Notes under the pieces: generated by a model
Databases searched by the model: none
What the model was told of the DNA's origin: nothing
What the model saw: the letters and a program-made list of their open reading frames with translations, nothing else
From: a bacterium
Lineage (GTDB): Bacteria > Patescibacteriota > Patescibacteriia > UBA9934 > GWF2-40-263
Assembly: GCA_021789915.1 (NCBI GenBank)
Contig: JAJYIV010000005.1
Coordinates: 1-54,514, forward strand
Direction: 5' to 3'
Length of the DNA stretch: 54,514 nucleotides
In this document: piece by piece, positions 26,167 to 35,210 of the stretch
Position numbering within the stretch: the first letter of the stretch is position 1
Layout of the letters: each line of letters opens with the position of its first letter
Program-made: the position numbers and the translations under genes

Positions 26167-28242
26167 TCAGAGAGAATCGGGGACGTCGGTCTCGAGCTCG
26201 CGCAGCCAGGCGTCGGGCGCCGCGTCCGACGGCATGCGCCAGTCCCCGCGCGGACTGACGGAGGTCAGCCCAACCTTGGGCCCGTCGGGCGCGCAGGAGC
26301 GTTTGAACTGGTTGGCGAAGAAGCGCCGCAGGAACACGCCGGCCCACTTCTTGAGCTCGCCGATCTCGTACGGCCGATGCGTGAGCGGGTTTTCCCGCGA
26401 GCCGAAGGCGTGCCAGGCGAGCCGCAGGATGCGCGACGGCTCGAAGCCGTAGCGCAGGAACGAGCGGCCGAAAAAGTCGTGCAGCTCGTACGGGCCGACC
26501 AGCTCCTCGGTCTTCTGGGCGATCTTCCCCTTCGCGTCCGCCGACGTGAGCTCGGGCGAGATCTCGAGCGAGAGCACGAGCTCGAGCGCCGCACGCGTGT
26601 CGGGCTCATGCGTGAAGACCGCGTCCTTTGCCCACCCGATGAGGGAGGAAATGAGCGTCTTCGCCACGTCCGCGTTGATGCCGTAGTGGCTGAAGTGGTC
26701 GGCGCCGTACGTGCACCAGCCGAGCATCAGCTCGGACAGGTCGCCGGTGCCAAGCACCAGGCCGCCGTGGCGCGCGCAGGCCGAGAACAGGATGTGCTTG
26801 CGCGTCCACGCCTGCACGTTCTCGAAGAAGAGATCCTCCGCGTCGGTCCCGCGGCGACAGCCGAACATCTTGAACGTCTCGTCGGCGATCGCGGCGATCG
26901 GAATTTCCATGAACGTCGCGCCGACCGCCTTGATGAGGTCGCAGGCGGCCCGGTACGAGGCCTTCGTGGTGCCGAATCCCGGCATGGTGATGCCGATGAG
27001 GTTCGACCGCGGGAGCCCCAGCATGTCCAGGGCGTAGCAGGCGACGAGCAGCGCGTGCGTCGAGTCGCGCCCGCCGGAAACGCCGAGGATGATCTTGCGG
27101 CGCTCGGGAGGCAGGTTTTCCAGGCGGCGCATGAGCGCCGTCGCCTGGATGAGGAACGTCTCGCGGCAGCGCTCGTTGCGCGTGCGACGGTCGTGCGGGA
27201 CGAACGGATGCGGGTCGACGTCGCGACGCAGCTTCCGGTAGACCGCGTCCCGCGCGCCGCCGAGCGGCTGCGGGAACGCGACCCGGCGGAACGGCCGCGC
27301 GTTGTCGGCGGCGTTCTGGCCGAACGACCGCCACGTCATCCGCTCCTGGACGAGCAAGGTCGGATCGACGTCGGCGACGACGACCTGTCCCTCTTTCTTG
27401 ACCGGCCCCTTGGCCCCGAACACCATCCCGTTGAACCGCTTCGCACGGGTAAGCAGCGTCCCGTTCTCGGACACGAGCCCGTCGCCGTCCCACGCGAGAT
27501 CCGTCGAGGATTCGCCGTAGCCGGCCGCGGCGTACATCTGCACCGCCACGTTCTTGCCGGAGGAACCGTCCACCAGCAACTGCCGGTAGTCGGCCTTGCC
27601 GATGGTGATGTCGGACGCGGACAGGTTCGCGAGCACGGTCGCACCCGCGAGCGCGGCATGCGCCGAAGGCGGAATCGGGACCCAAAGGTCTTCGCAGACC
27701 TCGTTGTGCAGAACGAAGGCCGGATTCGCCTCCGACGCGACGAGGATGTCGAGACCGAACGGCACCGTCTGGCCGCACAGCGTGACTTCGTTGATGAGCG
27801 CTTCGCGGGCCGCGGCGAACCAGCGGCCCTCGTAGAACTCGCGGTAGGTCGGCGGATAGGCCTTGGGCGCGACGGACAGGAAGCGGCCCTCGATGAGGGT
27901 CGCGGCGACGTTGAACAGCGACGTGCCGACGAGGAGCGGCAGGCCGACCGAAACGGCCATGCCCTTCCAATCCTTGGACCGGTTGAGCAGCGTCTCGAGC
28001 GCCTCGAGCGACTCGCGCAGCGTCACGCGCTGGTGGAACAGGTCGGCCATCGAGTAGCTCGACAGGCCGAGCTCCGGGCACAGCGCGTAGCCGGCGCCCT
28101 GCTTCCAGGCGCGCTGCAGCGCGCCGACGTGATACGCGGCGTTCTGCCGCGGATCGCCCACGCACACGCGCGGAATCGCCAGGGCCACGCGCACAAAGCC
28201 GTGCGTGCGGACGTCGAGGAAACGAGCGGATTCGGATGTCAT
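26167..28242 (-). CDS. nadE: glutamine-dependent NAD+ synthase
   Basis: Nitrilase-like N-domain (ALCPELGLSSYS, LHNEVCEDLW, LANLSASD) and synthase domain (IILGVSGGRDSTHALLVACYALD). Confidence 0.95.
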   Translation of the reverse strand: MTSESARFLDVRTHGFVRVALAIPRVCVGDPRQNAAYHVGALQRAWKQGAGYALCPELGLSSYSMADLFHQRVTLRESLEALETLLNRSKDWKGMAVSVGLPLLVGTSLFNVAATLIEGRFLSVAPKAYPPTYREFYEGRWFAAAREALINEVTLCGQTVPFGLDILVASEANPAFVLHNEVCEDLWVPIPPSAHAALAGATVLANLSASDITIGKADYRQLLVDGSSGKNVAVQMYAAAGYGESSTDLAWDGDGLVSENGTLLTRAKRFNGMVFGAKGPVKKEGQVVVADVDPTLLVQERMTWRSFGQNAADNARPFRRVAFPQPLGGARDAVYRKLRRDVDPHPFVPHDRRTRNERCRETFLIQATALMRRLENLPPERRKIILGVSGGRDSTHALLVACYALDMLGLPRSNLIGITMPGFGTTKASYRAACDLIKAVGATFMEIPIAAIADETFKMFGCRRGTDAEDLFFENVQAWTRKHILFSACARHGGLVLGTGDLSELMLGWCTYGADHFSHYGINADVAKTLISSLIGWAKDAVFTHEPDTRAALELVLSLEISPELTSADAKGKIAQKTEELVGPYELHDFFGRSFLRYGFEPSRILRLAWHAFGSRENPLTHRPYEIGELKKWAGVFLRRFFANQFKRSCAPDGPKVGLTSVSPRGDWRMPSDAAPDAWLRELETDVPDSL

Positions 28243-28343
28243 GGAACGTCCCTTCAGCTTCGGAGCCCGGCGGGATGCCGGGATCCGGAGAAAAGGCGGG
28301 ACGGACGGAAGAGGTCCGTCCCGAGTTCGTCAGGCGCGTGCGT

Positions 28344-29585
28344 TCAGACGGCGCACGCGACGAAGGGGCTCTCGGTGTAGCCGAACACCTCCTTGAAGAA
28401 GGCGACACGGTCGGCCGGGCCGGTGATCTTGGCCGGGTTGTCCGAGAGCTTCACGGTCGGAAACCCGTTGGCCATGACCACCTTCATCACCAGCGAAAGC
28501 GTCTTGAACCCGACGTCGTTGGTGAGCATCGTCCCCCAGCCGAAGCCGGTGCCGATGCGGCCGCGGAAGCGCTCGTGGAGTGCGACGATCGTCTCGGCCG
28601 TCAGGCCGTCGCTGAAGACCACGGTCGCCGTGCGCGGGTCGATGCCGTGGCGGCGATAGAACCGGATGGCGCGCTCGCCGTAGGCGAACGGGTCGCCCGA
28701 ATCGTGCCGGACGCGGCGGTAGCGTTCCGCCCACTCCTTGGTCGTGGTGCGGAAGAAGTACTCGCTGCCGAACGTGTCCGTCAGGGCGACGGCGAGATCG
28801 GGCCCGTACCGGTGCCACCATAGCTCGTGTGCCGTCTGGAACGAGCCGCGGATCTGTTCCGGCTCGTTCCCGAACAGGTTCGCAAGCACCATGGTGATCT
28901 CGTGGGCGATGGTGCCGGTCGCTTTCGTCCCGATCTCCTTGGCGTACAGGACGCTGGACGTGCCGGCGAGCAGCTCGGGCGCCTCGTTCATGACGATCTC
29001 GAGCACCCGCTTATGCCAGCGCGTGGAAAACGCGCGGCGCGTACCGAAGTCGGTGAACGCGATCTGCTTGCTCTTGAGCAGCTTCAGCTTGGAACGGAGG
29101 CGCCGCTCCCCTTCCTGCCACACCGCGGCGTCGCGCAGTCCCGCTTCCTTCTGTTTCGCGCGGAAGTAAAGCTCGTTCATCACCTTCAAGGAATAGATCT
29201 CCCACGGGGACGACGTCGGCCACGTCCCGCTCGCGACGATCTCGTGCTGGCCGTCCGCCGTGCGGATCTCGTACGCCGGCAGGCGGAAGTCCCGCAGGAA
29301 ATCGACGTACGCCTTGGTGAACAGGCCGGGCTTGACGTTGGCGCCTGCGAGCAGGAACCGCGCTTCCTCTTCGCTGAGCGTCAGCGAACGGACGTGGTCG
29401 AGCTGCTCGCGCAGGGCCTCGACGGGCACGTAATCCGCGAACCGCACGCTCGTAGTGCGGTTCTTGGACGCGAGCGTGACGGGAACGTCCGGGAACAGCT
29501 CTCGGATGAACTGCTGCATCGTCAGCTTGTAGAGATCCGTGTTCAACACGGAGTCCGCGATCGGGTTGTCGGGCGAAAGAGCCAT
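28344..29585 (-). CDS. pncB: nicotinate phosphoribosyltransferase
   Basis: NTDLYKLTMQQFIRELFPDVPVTLASKNRT...DFGTRRAFSTRWHKRVLEIV...GTSSVLYAKEIGTKATGTIAHE. Confidence 0.95.
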   Translation of the reverse strand: MALSPDNPIADSVLNTDLYKLTMQQFIRELFPDVPVTLASKNRTTSVRFADYVPVEALREQLDHVRSLTLSEEEARFLLAGANVKPGLFTKAYVDFLRDFRLPAYEIRTADGQHEIVASGTWPTSSPWEIYSLKVMNELYFRAKQKEAGLRDAAVWQEGERRLRSKLKLLKSKQIAFTDFGTRRAFSTRWHKRVLEIVMNEAPELLAGTSSVLYAKEIGTKATGTIAHEITMVLANLFGNEPEQIRGSFQTAHELWWHRYGPDLAVALTDTFGSEYFFRTTTKEWAERYRRVRHDSGDPFAYGERAIRFYRRHGIDPRTATVVFSDGLTAETIVALHERFRGRIGTGFGWGTMLTNDVGFKTLSLVMKVVMANGFPTVKLSDNPAKITGPADRVAFFKEVFGYTESPFVACAV

Positions 29586-29669
29586 CGCTTCGTCTCCTGC
29601 TCCGCCGCCCACTCCATGTGGGAGGCGGGGAAAAGACGGCAAGCCGAGAGACCGGCTTGCCAGGAAAGA

Positions 29670-30344
29670 TCAGAACGTCAGATGCCGGAGCCGCGCGTCT
29701 TCGCGCAGGTGCTGCAGGAGGATGAGCGAGCTGGCGTGGGTGATCTGACCGCAGTCGAGCAAGGCGAAGGCCTCGCGAAACGTCAGCTCCCACACCTCGC
29801 CGGTCTCGTGCCCGTCGCCGCGCGGGTGCAGCTCGCCGACCGGGCCCCTCAGCGGCGCGAGGTACAGGTGGAGCTGTTCCGTGGATCCGCCGACCGACGG
29901 GAAGACCGTGGCCACGTGGACGAACGTCTCCGCGGCGACGTGCAGGCCCGTCTCCTCCGCGAGCTCGCGCGCCGCGGCCGCCCGCGGCGGCTCGCCTTCC
30001 TCGATCATGCCCGCCGGCACGCCCCACGCCACGACGACGTCGCGCGGCGCGGCGATCTCTTCGGGGCTTGCGCCTTCCGCGAGCGCGCGGCGCACCGCCG
30101 CCCGGCCCTCGGGCAGCAGCGCGTACGCGCGCAGATGCCGCGGGGCGCACAGCAGGTACGCCAGGCCGCGCTCCCAATCCACCGGCAGCATCGCGCAGGC
30201 GCCGCCGCGCTCCATCAGGTCGAAGCGGTACGGCCGGTCGTCCGGCTGGAAGTCGAGCAGGTTCAGGAATCCGCGGCGCACCACGCGCAAATCGCGCAGG
30301 CGGAACGTTTCGGGCATCGTGCCGAGTTGTGCCACGCGCCTCAT
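29670..30344 (-). CDS. NUDIX hydrolase
   Basis: VPAGMIEEGEPPRAAAARELAEETGL (NUDIX box). Confidence 0.88.
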   Translation of the reverse strand: MRRVAQLGTMPETFRLRDLRVVRRGFLNLLDFQPDDRPYRFDLMERGGACAMLPVDWERGLAYLLCAPRHLRAYALLPEGRAAVRRALAEGASPEEIAAPRDVVVAWGVPAGMIEEGEPPRAAAARELAEETGLHVAAETFVHVATVFPSVGGSTEQLHLYLAPLRGPVGELHPRGDGHETGEVWELTFREAFALLDCGQITHASSLILLQHLREDARLRHLTF

Positions 30345-30424
30345 GGAATGATCCTCTGCTTCGGACGCCGAAGGATTCGGCGGCCGGAGAAAGAACGCGA
30401 ACGCGGGGTTCGCGAGATCCGCCG

Positions 30425-31810
30425 TCAGGCGGAAGGAAACTGGAAGGCAAGGCGCTTCACCGGCAGATCGTCCTCGGGGGCGAAGACGAGTTCGGCGGCG
30501 GCCGTGCGGCTGCCGCGGACCTCCATCGCCGCGGCCGGACCGAGGTCCAGCGAGTCGACCATGGCACGCACCGGCCGTTTGTCCGCATCCAGAAGCTCGA
30601 AGCGGATCATCGTGTCGGAGGGCAGGTTCACCGGCTTCCAGCCGAGCGGCTGGTCCACGTTGGAACCGGCGAGCACGAGGCCCGGCACGTCGAAGAGCGG
30701 CGCGGCGCCCATGGCGCGCACGTAGCCGGTCGAGCCGATCGGCGTCGCGACGATGGCGCCGTCGGCGCGCAGGCACGCAATCCGCTCCTGCCCGTCCACC
30801 GAGACGCGCAGCCAGGCCGTCTGCCCGCTGGCGCGTTCCAGCCAGGCGTCATTGACGGCCACGTGCTCCCGCGCGGAGCCGTCGGCGCGCTCGATGCGCA
30901 CGCGCAGGAACGGCGTCCGCCGCATGCGCAGGTCCGTACGCGCGAAGAAGGCGCGCGGATCCGGCGGCAGACGGTTCATGAAGAAGCCGCGATGGCCGGC
31001 GTTCAGGCCCACGAACGGCAGGCGGCGGCGCCCATGCGCGCGCAGCATCTCCAGGAAAAATCCGTCGCCGCCGATCACGGCGATGCAGGTCGGCGGGCCC
31101 GGAGGCGCGGCCGCCTGAATCTGCGCGGCCAAATGCATCGCGTCCGGCTTCTCCGGATCAGCCAGCGCCAACGGGCGCTGCAAGACGTCGGAGACGACGA
31201 CCGCCTGGTCGGGCGGCGGCGCGCCGCGGTACAGACGCCACCGGGCGGCGTACGCGGCCACCGCCGGGCTCAGCAAATCGTCCGCCGCCTGGCGATGGAA
31301 CAGCCGGTCGCGCGCCTGCGTGCTCGATCCTTCCGGCGTGTCGCCGAGGATGCGCGCATGCGGCGGCAGGTCGTCCGGCGCCAGGGGATACGGCGCGCGG
31401 CGGACGACGGCGAAGTTCAGCCGCTCCCACAGCTCGCGGCCGCCAAGCCACCTGGCCTGGATCTCGGAAGCGCCGCGCGCGCCGCCGGCGAGCAGGTCGG
31501 AACCGACCACGTGCCACACCTCGTCGCCCGCGCTACGGAAGCGGGCGTCGAGCTCGGCCGTGCGCGTGAAGACGTCCCGCTCCAAATCGTCGAGCAGGAC
31601 GTGGACGCGCGGCAGGCCGCCGAAGGCGAGATCCGCCATCGCGGCGCGGTGGCCGGGAGAAACGTCGTCGACGCTTTCCTTGTCCGGCCGGCGGCCGCAC
31701 GGAATCACGTGCACGCCATCGAAGTGCGCGGCAGCCAAGCGAGCCACCGCTTCGTGCAGACGGGTCGGCGGATTGAAGCTGCCGCCGAAGAGCGCGATGC
31801 GTTTGGCCAA
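30425..31810 (-). CDS. bifunctional nicotinate-nucleotide adenylyltransferase (NadD) / NAD kinase fusion
   Basis: N-term RIALFGGSFNPPTRLHEAVARLAAAHFDGVHVIPCGRRPDK; C-term CIAVIGGDGFFLEMLRAHGRRRLPFVGLNAGHRGFFMN...PIGSTGYVRAMG. Confidence 0.88.
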   Translation of the reverse strand: MAKRIALFGGSFNPPTRLHEAVARLAAAHFDGVHVIPCGRRPDKESVDDVSPGHRAAMADLAFGGLPRVHVLLDDLERDVFTRTAELDARFRSAGDEVWHVVGSDLLAGGARGASEIQARWLGGRELWERLNFAVVRRAPYPLAPDDLPPHARILGDTPEGSSTQARDRLFHRQAADDLLSPAVAAYAARWRLYRGAPPPDQAVVVSDVLQRPLALADPEKPDAMHLAAQIQAAAPPGPPTCIAVIGGDGFFLEMLRAHGRRRLPFVGLNAGHRGFFMNRLPPDPRAFFARTDLRMRRTPFLRVRIERADGSAREHVAVNDAWLERASGQTAWLRVSVDGQERIACLRADGAIVATPIGSTGYVRAMGAAPLFDVPGLVLAGSNVDQPLGWKPVNLPSDTMIRFELLDADKRPVRAMVDSLDLGPAAAMEVRGSRTAAAELVFAPEDDLPVKRLAFQFPSA

Positions 31811-31938
31811 TGGACGCTCCTTGAAAAGGTTCGCTTTCAGCCACGGCCTCCGCCTTCATGGCGGGAGCCGTGGAAAAAGGCCGTCGCGCTCCACGAGAAG
31901 CGGAGGGAGACGGCAAGAACGTCAAATGGAAAGAGCGC

Positions 31939-32670
31939 TCAGGGTGCGACGATGTCCTTCGACGCCACGAAGCGAATGTCCTTCGCCCGCAGGCGATCGA
32001 TCATCGCCTCGACGCTGCCCGGGATTGGCACCGAACGCGTGGCATCCTCCACGAGGACGACCTCGAAGCCGAGGTCCGCCGCGTCGAGCGCCGTGAAGCC
32101 GACGCAGAAGTTGAGCGCGAGCCCCGCGACGAAGAGGCGCGTGACGCCGTAGCCGCGCAGGATCCCGTCGAAGCCCGTCGACCGTCCGAGGTTGTCCGTG
32201 AAGGCGCTGTAGCTGTCGCACTTCGGGTCTTCCCCCTTCGAGAAGATGGCGCAGCCGAGCCATGTCAGGCTTCGATCCAGCCGCGTCTCCTCCCAGTGCG
32301 GGAGGCCGTGATAGGACCACGGCATCTGCTGCTGCCCGCGGCAGTGCTCCAGGTACCAGCGCAGGTACGCCAGGTCGAAGGACGGCGAGGCGACGCGGTT
32401 CGGCGCCCAGCCCTTGATGCGCGCGAGCGTGAGCGGTTCGCCGTTCGCCTCGACGCCCTGGTACGAACCGGCGAAGCCGACGTGGCCGAACGGATGCACG
32501 TCCTCCGTCGCGAAGCGCAGCTTGAAGCTGCCGGCGAGATCTTCGACCACCGGAACGATCTCGTCGCCGCCGGGGACGGCGAGGCCGCCTCCGGGCATGA
32601 ACGTCGGCGTGACGTCTACTGCAAGAACGGCATCGTGGCCGCGATCGATCAAGATCCTGTTCTCTTCCAT
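31939..32670 (-). CDS. pncA: nicotinamidase / isochorismatase family
   Basis: HDAVLAVDVTPTFMPGGGLAVPGGDEIVPVV...FSKGEDPKCDSYSAF...LFVAGLALNFCVGFTALDAADLGFEVVLVEDATRSV. Confidence 0.9.
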   Translation of the reverse strand: MEENRILIDRGHDAVLAVDVTPTFMPGGGLAVPGGDEIVPVVEDLAGSFKLRFATEDVHPFGHVGFAGSYQGVEANGEPLTLARIKGWAPNRVASPSFDLAYLRWYLEHCRGQQQMPWSYHGLPHWEETRLDRSLTWLGCAIFSKGEDPKCDSYSAFTDNLGRSTGFDGILRGYGVTRLFVAGLALNFCVGFTALDAADLGFEVVLVEDATRSVPIPGSVEAMIDRLRAKDIRFVASKDIVAP

Positions 32671-32848
32671 GCCTTCCTCCTCGTGAAAAGAGCGTGTGAA
32701 CGTGCCGTCTTCCGCCAAGATCGGGGCCAAAAACGACGGGCGACCTTAGCAGAAACACGACAGACCGTCAACCGGCGGCGGCCGGCTTCCGCGTCCCGCC
32801 CGGGGGCCGGGGGCGCGGAAGGAGCCGCCGGACGGCTCCGCCTCTTCG

Positions 32849-32869
32849 TTTGTGTAACTTTGACACGAA
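32849..32869. promoter_or_regulatory. putative NrtR operator 2 (upstream of the pncA-led operon)
   Basis: tttgtgt-aactttg-acacgaa; same 7-7-7 layout as 34613-34633. Confidence 0.7.
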
Positions 32870-32939
32870 GTAAAATCGCCGTCAAGCGCCTGGTTTTCCG
32901 CCGCGAAAAAACCGGCCGAAGCCGGTTGGAGAACGGGGA

Positions 32940-33824
32940 TTACGCGCGCGCCAGGCGCAAGCCGCACTCGGGCGGCAGCACGTACCGCGCCATCGCCTCG
33001 AGCACGCTGCCCGTTTCCGTCACGACGACGGGAACCTGGTCGCGCGGCAGCAGGGAGGCCGTCCGCTGCCCCACCGTCCAGACCCGCTGCTCGAAGAACG
33101 CGACGGCATCCTCGATCTTGCCGCTTCCGTCCTCCGCGGGCGGCCCGCCCGACGAGGAAATCAGGCGCAGCACGTTGACGGGGATGAGCCGCTTGCGATG
33201 CTTGAAGACGGCCGAAATGTCCGTCTCGTACGCCTGAAGGCGGCCGTTGGCGGCGATGAGCACGTCCAGCGACGCCACGAACGCGTCCGAATACGCGGCC
33301 GCCGTTTCCGCGACGTAGACCGGCTGCTCGTCGTCCGCCACGTAGAAAAGGTACGGCAGGCAGTTGAAGCCGAGCTGTCGGCAATTCGTCTCGCGCGCTG
33401 CCGCCATCACCGCGGCGTCCACGCCCATGTCGGACGCGCCGTGGACCAGGACGATCTCGATGCCGTCGAAGGAGCGCCGCAGGCGGCGGACGGCCTGGAC
33501 GAGGATTTCCTGGCACAGGATTTCATACGCGCGCGGCTGCACGCCCCACGCGCGGCACTGCTCCGGCGTGAGGCGGCTGTAGCCGTTCATGCCAAGCACG
33601 AAGGTCGACGGCGTGCGCGCCAGATGCGCGTTGACGGCCACGGGCCGTTCGTCCGGCAGGTAGATCTTCTTGCGAAAGAACCGTTTTCGATACGTGCGGC
33701 GCCCGACGGGCTGATCCGGCGTCAGGCACTCGACCCCCGGCAGTGGCGAAAGGGAGAGATCCGTTCCTTCTTCCTCCGCGTACACCGCGACGCCGGCGCC
33801 CGTGCGTTCGATCCGATAGGCCAT
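32940..33824 (-). CDS. uncharacterised LOG/SLOG-like Rossmann-fold protein
   Basis: IEIVLVHGASDMGVDAAVMAAARETNCRQLGFNCLPYLFYVADDEQPVYVAETAAAYSDAFVASLDVLIAANGRLQ; fold assignment tentative. Confidence 0.6.
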   Translation of the reverse strand: MAYRIERTGAGVAVYAEEEGTDLSLSPLPGVECLTPDQPVGRRTYRKRFFRKKIYLPDERPVAVNAHLARTPSTFVLGMNGYSRLTPEQCRAWGVQPRAYEILCQEILVQAVRRLRRSFDGIEIVLVHGASDMGVDAAVMAAARETNCRQLGFNCLPYLFYVADDEQPVYVAETAAAYSDAFVASLDVLIAANGRLQAYETDISAVFKHRKRLIPVNVLRLISSSGGPPAEDGSGKIEDAVAFFEQRVWTVGQRTASLLPRDQVPVVVTETGSVLEAMARYVLPPECGLRLARA

Positions 33825-33945
33825 GAGCTTCTCCTCCTGTCGCCCCGCGAAGACGGGACGCGGTGTTTTTGCACGAAAAAGCCGGCACGTCAAGGCGCGT
33901 CGGCTACAGGCCCTGTTCCCGAATGCCGCATGCGCGAACAAGGCC

Positions 33946-34608
33946 TTACAGCACATCCACGAACGCGGGCGCCCGCTTGGCGAAGCGGTACAGCGCCGCC
34001 GGACGGTGCGCACAGCCCGCCGTGCGTCTCCCCGTCGGCACCACGAGGCCGAGCGCAAGCAGCTTGCGCAGGAAGTTGCGCTTGTCGAGCGCCTGGCCGA
34101 GAAACGCCTCGTACGCCGCCTGCAGGTCGGACAGCGGAAACGCCTTCGGCAGCAGCGACCAGGCGACGTTGGAGTAGCCGAGCTTGGCCCGCACCCGCGC
34201 GAGCGCCGCGCGCGCCATCGCGCGGTGGTCGTAAGCCAGCGGCGGCAAGCGGGAGGCCGGCCACCAGCGAACGTCCGCGTAGCGATCCGTCGTCTTCAGC
34301 GCGACGCCCGCGGCGGGCACGAGCGCGAACCAAGCGACGGTGACCACGCGCCCGAGGGGGTCGCGATCCACGGCGTCGAAGGTGCCCAACTGTTCCAGGT
34401 ACGCATCAGTGACGCCCGTCTGCGTGCGCAAAATGCGGCGCGCGGCCGCTTCCGTCGTCTCGCGCGCGCCGATCACGCCTCCCGGAAAGGCCCACCGGCC
34501 CGCGAAGGGCTTTTTTTTCATCTGCACGAGCAGCACGTGCGGCGTGCCGCCGATCACCGTGAAGATCACGGCGTCGGTCGCCACGCGCGGCAGGGAATCG
34601 TCAGCCAT
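33946..34608 (-). CDS. nrtR: NrtR-type NUDIX-HTH transcriptional regulator of NAD metabolism
   Basis: NUDIX-like FPGGVIGARETTEAAARRILRTQTGV plus C-terminal wHTH (FLGQALDKRNFLRKLLALGLVVPTG). Confidence 0.88.
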   Translation of the reverse strand: MADDSLPRVATDAVIFTVIGGTPHVLLVQMKKKPFAGRWAFPGGVIGARETTEAAARRILRTQTGVTDAYLEQLGTFDAVDRDPLGRVVTVAWFALVPAAGVALKTTDRYADVRWWPASRLPPLAYDHRAMARAALARVRAKLGYSNVAWSLLPKAFPLSDLQAAYEAFLGQALDKRNFLRKLLALGLVVPTGRRTAGCAHRPAALYRFAKRAPAFVDVL

Positions 34609-34612
34609 AGTG

Positions 34613-34633
34613 TTCGTGTTAAACCGACACGAA
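34613..34633. promoter_or_regulatory. putative NrtR operator 1 (upstream of nrtR)
   Basis: ttcgtgt-taaaccg-acacgaa perfect 7-bp inverted repeat. Confidence 0.75.
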
Positions 34634-34670
34634 TGATAGCGAAAAATCCCGCGGCCGTCAAGCGGGACGG

Positions 34671-34699
34671 TTGACATAAAGCCGCGAACCGCATATCAT
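34671..34699 (+). promoter_or_regulatory. sigma70-type promoter (TTGACA-N17-TATCAT)
   Basis: -35 34671-34676, -10 34694-34699, upstream of the 34758 ORF. Confidence 0.75.
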
Positions 34700-34757
34700 C
34701 CTCTCTCGTCCCGAAGCGCGGGGCGATACGCGTTCAACCGAACGCAGGAGACACGCG

Positions 34758-35033
34758 ATGAGAAAGGCCGTGTTGATCGCCGCTTTGATCTTGTTCCCGG
34801 GCTGCTGGGGCGCGTGCGTGAGCAGTGGCCGCGCGGAGCACGCCTTGCATGCGGAAGGCTGGACCGACGTGACGGTCGGGGCGGGGCACTGGATTTCGCC
34901 CCACATCATCGAGGGCTGCTCGACATCCGACGACGTCGCGTTCTCGTGCTCGGGCCTGAATCCGGCCGGGCACCCGTCATCGGCCACGGTCTGCTGCGGC
35001 TTCTGGTTCAAGGGCTGCACCATCCGCCACTGA
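34758..35033 (+). CDS. small secreted Cys-rich protein
   Basis: Signal-like MRKAVLIAALILFPGCWGAC; C-term GCSTSDDVAFSCSGLNPAGHPSSATVCCGFWFKGCTIRH. Confidence 0.75.
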   Translation: MRKAVLIAALILFPGCWGACVSSGRAEHALHAEGWTDVTVGAGHWISPHIIEGCSTSDDVAFSCSGLNPAGHPSSATVCCGFWFKGCTIRH

Positions 35034-35060
35034 CGCCCGTCCGCAGACGTTCTGCGCGCG

Positions 35061-35096
35061 CCGCCGCTCTCTCATGAGCCGCGGCGGTTTTTGTTT
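35061..35096 (+). terminator. intrinsic terminator
   Basis: ccgccgctctctcatgagccgcggcggtttttgttt; nearly the same 3' arm as 26079-26116. Confidence 0.75.
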
Positions 35097-35210
35097 CGTG
35101 TACGAATCAACGAATGGGGACGCAGCCATTAGCTGTTAGGGCGAGGCACGTAGGGCGGGGGTTGTCCTCCGCCGCGCCGAGCGCCTAGAACCTGAAACCT
35201 AACACCCAAT

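Noticed and set aside
25936-28380. 814-aa plus-strand ORF
   Set aside because: Antisense to nadE; no domain signature.
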